Source of the DNA: Streptomyces sp. Act143
GTDB lineage: Bacteria > Actinomycetota > Actinomycetes > Streptomycetales > Streptomycetaceae
Direction of reading: 5' to 3'
NCBI RefSeq assembly: GCF_003143935.1
Contig: NZ_QFRX01000001.1
Span: 2,978,479-3,042,478, forward strand
Length of the DNA: 64,000 nucleotides
Below, one piece after another: positions 60,866 through 64,000 of the stretch. A program made the position numbers and the translations under genes. Each line of letters starts with the position of its first letter. Within the stretch, counting starts at the first letter, position 1. The notes beneath the pieces are model-generated. The model searched no databases. It was not told the DNA's origin and saw only the letters and a list, made by a program, of their open reading frames with translations.

Positions 60866-61027
60866 GCACACCACGCGCCACACGTCCTTGGCGTCCCAGC
60901 CGGCGTCCAGCGCCTCGTACACCGTGCGCCCACCGAGCTCCGCCATGACGTGGTCGCGCGCGAAGGAGTCGTCGTACCCCGGACCGAAATGGTCCGCCAT
61001 CCGCTGCCAGAAGACCGTCAACCGCAT
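60833..61027 (-). CDS. DUF3046 protein
   Basis: A 64-residue protein, MRLTVFWQRMADHFGPGYDD, with HVMAELGGRTVYEALDAGWD and VWRVVCGVMNVPEEKR. This is the full-length DUF3046 family of actinobacteria, often near recA, with no known function. ATG 61027 matches relatives. Confidence 0.92.
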   Translation of the reverse strand: MRLTVFWQRMADHFGPGYDDSFARDHVMAELGGRTVYEALDAGWDAKDVWRVVCGVMNVPEEKR

Positions 61028-61107
61028 GCCTCCAGTATCCCGCCCCTGAGGGTGGGCCTCGGCCGGTACCGCTTGCCGAGACCGCTTTCCGCCCTACGGT
61101 CTGTCGC

Positions 61108-62052
61108 ATGGCCGAAACAGGAGCTTCCCCACTCCCCCCGACGCCCCCGGCGCACTCCCCGCTCTTCCGCGCCGAGCACTTCGTCTGGCTCACCGCGCGC
61201 GTGCTGGAACAGCGCCGCTTCGCCCACCACTTCCTGCACGGCGAAGCCGACCCGGTGGAGACCGCGCTGGACGCCTACCGCAACGAGGACGGCGGGTACG
61301 GCCATGCGCTGGAGCCCGATCTGCGCGGCCCGGTCAGCCAGCCCCTGCACACCGAGCACGCCCTCCGTGTCCTGGACGCCATCGGGCGCTGCGGCGGCCA
61401 ACGGGTGGAGCGCGTCTGCCGCTATCTGACGTCGGTCTCCACCGCGGACGGCGCCCTGCCTACGGTCCGTCCCGGCCAACGCGGCTACCCCACGGCCCCC
61501 TCCATCCCGATCCTGGACGAGCCGCCCAGCGCGCTCCTCGCGACCGGCCCGGTCGTCGGTCTGCTGCACCGCAACGAGGTGTGGCACGCCTGGCTGTTCC
61601 GCGCCACGGACTTCTGCTGGCAGGCCGTCGAGTCCCTGCGGGAGTCCCACCCCTACGAGATCCAGGCCGCCGTGGCCTTCCTGGACTCCGCTCCCGACCG
61701 CCCACGCGCGGAGGCCGCCGCGGACCGGCTGGGCCGCTTGGTGCGCGAAACCCGACTGGCGGTCCTGAACCCGGGGCACCTCGACAGCCACCCGGTCCCT
61801 CCCGGCTACGCCCCGGGCGAGCACCACTTCCCGCACGACTACGCCAGGACGCCGTACTCGCTCGCGCGCGCGTGGTTCACGGACGAGGAGATGGAGCGCT
61901 CCTTGGACTTCCTGGCAGCCGCGCAGCAGGAGGACGGCGGCTGGCCGATGCGCCGACGCCCCTGGACGCCCGGCGCCGCGCTGGAAGCCCGCCCCATGGT
62001 GACGATCGAGGCGCTGCGCACGCTCAGGGCGTACGGCCGCTCGATCGGCTGA
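61108..62052 (+). CDS. Prenyltransferase/toroid-fold hypothetical protein
   Basis: A 314-residue soluble protein with repeated alpha-alpha hairpins of the terpene-cyclase/prenyltransferase-like toroid: YRNEDGGYGHALEPDLRGPV, YLTSVSTADGALPTV and AAAQQEDGGWPMRRRPW. The DGGYG and DGGW motifs are the QW-like turns. The DxDD catalytic motif of cyclases is absent, so it is probably not a terpene cyclase. Function unknown. Confidence 0.82.
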   Translation: MAETGASPLPPTPPAHSPLFRAEHFVWLTARVLEQRRFAHHFLHGEADPVETALDAYRNEDGGYGHALEPDLRGPVSQPLHTEHALRVLDAIGRCGGQRVERVCRYLTSVSTADGALPTVRPGQRGYPTAPSIPILDEPPSALLATGPVVGLLHRNEVWHAWLFRATDFCWQAVESLRESHPYEIQAAVAFLDSAPDRPRAEAAADRLGRLVRETRLAVLNPGHLDSHPVPPGYAPGEHHFPHDYARTPYSLARAWFTDEEMERSLDFLAAAQQEDGGWPMRRRPWTPGAALEARPMVTIEALRTLRAYGRSIG

Positions 62053-62054
62053 GC

Positions 62055-62363
62055 TCACCCGCCGACGGCTCGGACGCCCGCCGTCACCACCACGGCCGCC
62101 GCGACGACGAGCAGGAAGGGCGCACGCAGCACGAGCGCCACCGCCGCAGCGGCGACCCCCGCGAGCCTCGCGTCCAGCACCAGCTCACGTCCGTCGGCGA
62201 AGGTCTGCTGTGCGGTGAGGGCGGCCAGCAGGGCAACCGGCAGCAGCGCGGCCAGCCGCCGTACCAGAGGCCGCTCCAGGGCGCCCGCGGGAACGAGCAG
62301 CCCGGCAAGCTTGACGGCGTAACAACCCACGGCCGTGACACCGATCGCGATCCAGACGTTCAC
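62055..62363 (-). CDS. azlD: AzlD family branched-chain amino acid exporter subunit
   Basis: A 102-residue membrane protein with about four hydrophobic segments: VWIAIGVTAVGCYAVKLAGL, LAALLPVALLAALTAQQTF and ALVLRAPFLLVVAAAVVV. It fits the small AzlD subunit that works with AzlC. GTG 62363 overlaps the azlC stop by 4 bp, so translation is coupled. Confidence 0.9.
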   Translation of the reverse strand: MNVWIAIGVTAVGCYAVKLAGLLVPAGALERPLVRRLAALLPVALLAALTAQQTFADGRELVLDARLAGVAAAAVALVLRAPFLLVVAAAVVVTAGVRAVGG

Positions 62364-63181
62364 CGTTCCCCCTGACGCCCCTGACGACGGCGCTCTACCC
62401 GCCCCTGATGTCCCTGCCGACGGCCCTCCGCCCACAGCACGACGGGAGCCGCGAGGGCGGCCGCCAGAACGGGGACCCCGGCGGGCAGCACGGGCAGCAG
62501 CCCGAGCCCCAGCAGCACGGCGAGGCCGGCGGCGGACCGCTCGGTGGTGCTCTTCAGCATCGGCGCGAGCAGCGCCAGGAACACGGCGGGCCCGGCGGCG
62601 TCGATCCCCCAGGCGTCGGTGTCTCCGACGGCCTCGGCACCCAGCGCGCCCAGCAGGGTGGTGAGGTTCCACAGCACGTACAGGCTGAGCCCGGTGACCG
62701 CGAACCCGATCCGCACCTGCCGCGGCCCGGTCTGGGCCAGCGCGACGGCCGCCGTCTCGTCGATCACCCACTGGGCGGCGAACGGCCGCACCGCGCGCGG
62801 AAGGGCCAGCAGCTGCGACAGCCGAAGTCCGTAGAAGGCGTTGCGCACACCGAGGAAGAACGCCCCGGCGGCCGCGGTCAAGGGATTGCCCCCGGCGGCC
62901 AGCGCCCCCACGAGGGCGAACTGGGACGCCCCGGTGAACACCAGAAGGCTGAGCGCACACGTCTGCAACAGCGTGAGCCCGCTCCCCGCCGAGGTCACCC
63001 CGAAGGCGAACCCGGAGAGCCCTACGGCAACCCCGACCCCGAGGGCGTCCCGTACGACGGCGGCATCCGCCTTCCCTCCACCACCGGCGCGTATGCCTCC
63101 GAAAGCGGTCTGTCCCGCAGCCGTCTGTTCTTCCGCTGTCTGTTCTTCCGCTGTCTGTTCTTCCGCTGTCCGTTCTGCCAC
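62360..63181 (-). CDS. azlC: AzlC family branched-chain amino acid exporter subunit
   Basis: A 273-residue membrane protein with about seven hydrophobic segments: LGVGVAVGLSGFAFGVTSAG, LLVFTGASQFALVGALAAGG, GAFFLGVRNAFYGLRLSQLL and FAAQWVIDETAAVALAQ. AzlC/AzlD pairs export branched-chain amino acids or analogues. The N-terminus carries three TAEEQ repeats from a 15-bp DNA repeat. GTG 63181 is the likely start. An AraC-type gene lies 10 bp upstream in the same direction. Confidence 0.92.
   Translation of the reverse strand: MAERTAEEQTAEEQTAEEQTAAGQTAFGGIRAGGGGKADAAVVRDALGVGVAVGLSGFAFGVTSAGSGLTLLQTCALSLLVFTGASQFALVGALAAGGNPLTAAAGAFFLGVRNAFYGLRLSQLLALPRAVRPFAAQWVIDETAAVALAQTGPRQVRIGFAVTGLSLYVLWNLTTLLGALGAEAVGDTDAWGIDAAGPAVFLALLAPMLKSTTERSAAGLAVLLGLGLLPVLPAGVPVLAAALAAPVVLWAEGRRQGHQGRVERRRQGRQGER
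63125..63169. repeat. 15-bp tandem repeat in azlC
   Basis: Three perfect copies of CTGTTCTTCCGCTGT (plus strand) encode the TAEEQ repeats at the AzlC N-terminus. Confidence 0.95.
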
Positions 63182-63191
63182 GCGTCGGACG

Positions 63192-64000
63192 CTAGAAGGT
63201 TCCCGACCGCACGTCTTGTACGTTCTTGCGCTCGCGCTGATAGGCCCCCGGAGGCACGCCGACGATCCGCGCGAAGTGCCGATTCAGATGCGGCTGATCG
63301 GTGAACCCCACGGCAACGGCGGCCTCCGCCGGCGACGTGCCCCCGTCCAGGAGGAGCCGGGCGCGGCGCACGCGCGCGTCGGTGAGCCAGGCGTGCGGCG
63401 GCATCCCGTACATGTCCCGGAAGGCCCGCAACAACGCGAACGACCCGACACCGAGCTCCTGCGCCAGGCCGTCCAGGCTCGGCGGCTCGGCCATCCGTTC
63501 CTCCAGCACCTCACGCGCGCGTACCGCCATCCGCGCCCCCGCCGTCCGGACCTCCCGCTGCGGCAGCGGCCCACCGTTGAGCCGCAGCAAGCGGGTCACG
63601 GCGACCCTGAGCAGCGTGTCGGCGGCCAGGGCGTTGCCCTCGTCGGCGGCCCGCAGTACCTGGTGCACCAGACCGACGCTGTACGGATCGTCGACGACCG
63701 GGGCGACGAATCCCGGCGTCCCCCGTAGGGACGTGGTCTCGGCGGCGATCCCGGCCACGACCTCGGGCGACGGATACACGGCCCCGTACCGCCACCCCTC
63801 GGGAACTCCGGCCCGCCCGGTGTGCGGCGTGTCCGGATCGACCAGCGCAAGCGCCCCGGCCCCCGCGTACCGATCGGCGCCCCGGTAGTGAAAGACCTCC
63901 ACACCGTCCGCGATGGCGGCGATCACGAAGTTCTCATGCGTGTGCCGCACAAAGTTCTTCCGCACATACCGGGCCCGCAGCAGATCGACGCCGGGCAACT
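63192..64000 (-). CDS. AraC family transcriptional regulator, 5-prime partial
   Basis: At least 269 residues are visible, with the beginning beyond the window edge. The N-terminal cupin-like AraC-binding domain has VRHTHENFVIAAIADGVEVF. Two helix-turn-helix motifs follow: SLDGLAQELGVGSFALLRAF, and PAEAAVAVGFTDQPHLNRHF ending with GVPPGAYQRERK. It likely controls the azlCD genes that follow 10 bp later, since AraC-azlCD pairing is common. The inducer is unknown; the start cannot be fixed here. Confidence 0.9.
   Translation of the reverse strand, partial: LPGVDLLRARYVRKNFVRHTHENFVIAAIADGVEVFHYRGADRYAGAGALALVDPDTPHTGRAGVPEGWRYGAVYPSPEVVAGIAAETTSLRGTPGFVAPVVDDPYSVGLVHQVLRAADEGNALAADTLLRVAVTRLLRLNGGPLPQREVRTAGARMAVRAREVLEERMAEPPSLDGLAQELGVGSFALLRAFRDMYGMPPHAWLTDARVRRARLLLDGGTSPAEAAVAVGFTDQPHLNRHFARIVGVPPGAYQRERKNVQDVRSGTF

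Overview
The window is chromosomal DNA of a Streptomyces species. The evidence is very high GC with strong third-position GC bias, frequent GTG and TTG starts, purine-rich ribosome binding sites, and a gene order (recA-recX, gluABCD with gluR-gluK, miaB, miaA, dapF, a RelA/SpoT homologue, hflX, lexA, nrdR-nrdJ, rnhB) that matches the conserved core of Streptomyces chromosomes.

Layout. 1-5.0 kb holds a truncated unknown gene, rnhB, a TetR repressor with a divergent DHA2 drug exporter sharing two operator-like palindromes, and an ADP-ribosylglycohydrolase. 5.0-7.5 kb holds an IS110-family element with a long structured left end, followed by a DUF4240 gene. 7.5-9.6 kb has a histidine phosphatase, a YdbC-like protein and a TerD-like protein. 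9.7-16.9 kb is the nucleotide/SOS block: nrdR-nrdJ under two NrdR boxes, then divergent lexA with an SOS box, then a DinG-like helicase. 17.3-22.6 kb is a three-gene siderophore operon (aminotransferase, IucA/IucC synthetase, acetyltransferase) whose proteins carry repeat-rich insertions. 22.9-25.5 kb has two tandem lipoprotein proteases. 25.6-26.9 kb is an IS30-family element inserted at CTAG inside the loop of a terminator-like repeat. 26.9-38.9 kb is the conserved run hflX, M1 peptidase, RelA/SpoT homologue, dapF, miaA and miaB with several small unknown genes.

39-45.3 kb contains a phospholipase-C-like membrane protein, a lipoprotein, a two-component system and a KhtTU-like cation/proton antiporter. 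45.3-53.3 kb contains tandem repeats, a MazG-like hydrolase, an orphan TAXI binding protein, and the glutamate uptake system gluABCD divergent from its likely regulators gluR-gluK. 53.4-56.4 kb holds a flavin monooxygenase and a cysteine-catabolism operon (cysteine dioxygenase and rhodanese) preceded by a cysteine-rich leader peptide lying next to a 21-bp inverted repeat. 56.5-64 kb contains recX-recA with an SOS box, a methyltransferase pseudogene, an AI-2E family transporter, DUF3046, a toroid protein, azlCD and an AraC regulator cut by the window end.

Two themes stand out. One is regulation readable from the DNA: TetR operators, NrdR boxes, SOS boxes and the cysteine leader. The other is a recurrent expansion of short tandem repeats, several of which include a stop codon, so that gene 3-prime ends are copied (gluA 13 bp x8, TAXI/gluK 44 bp x4, flavin monooxygenase 16 bp x3, DUF3046 33 bp x3). 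The same tendency appears inside coding regions of the siderophore genes and azlC. No tRNA, rRNA or CRISPR array was seen.
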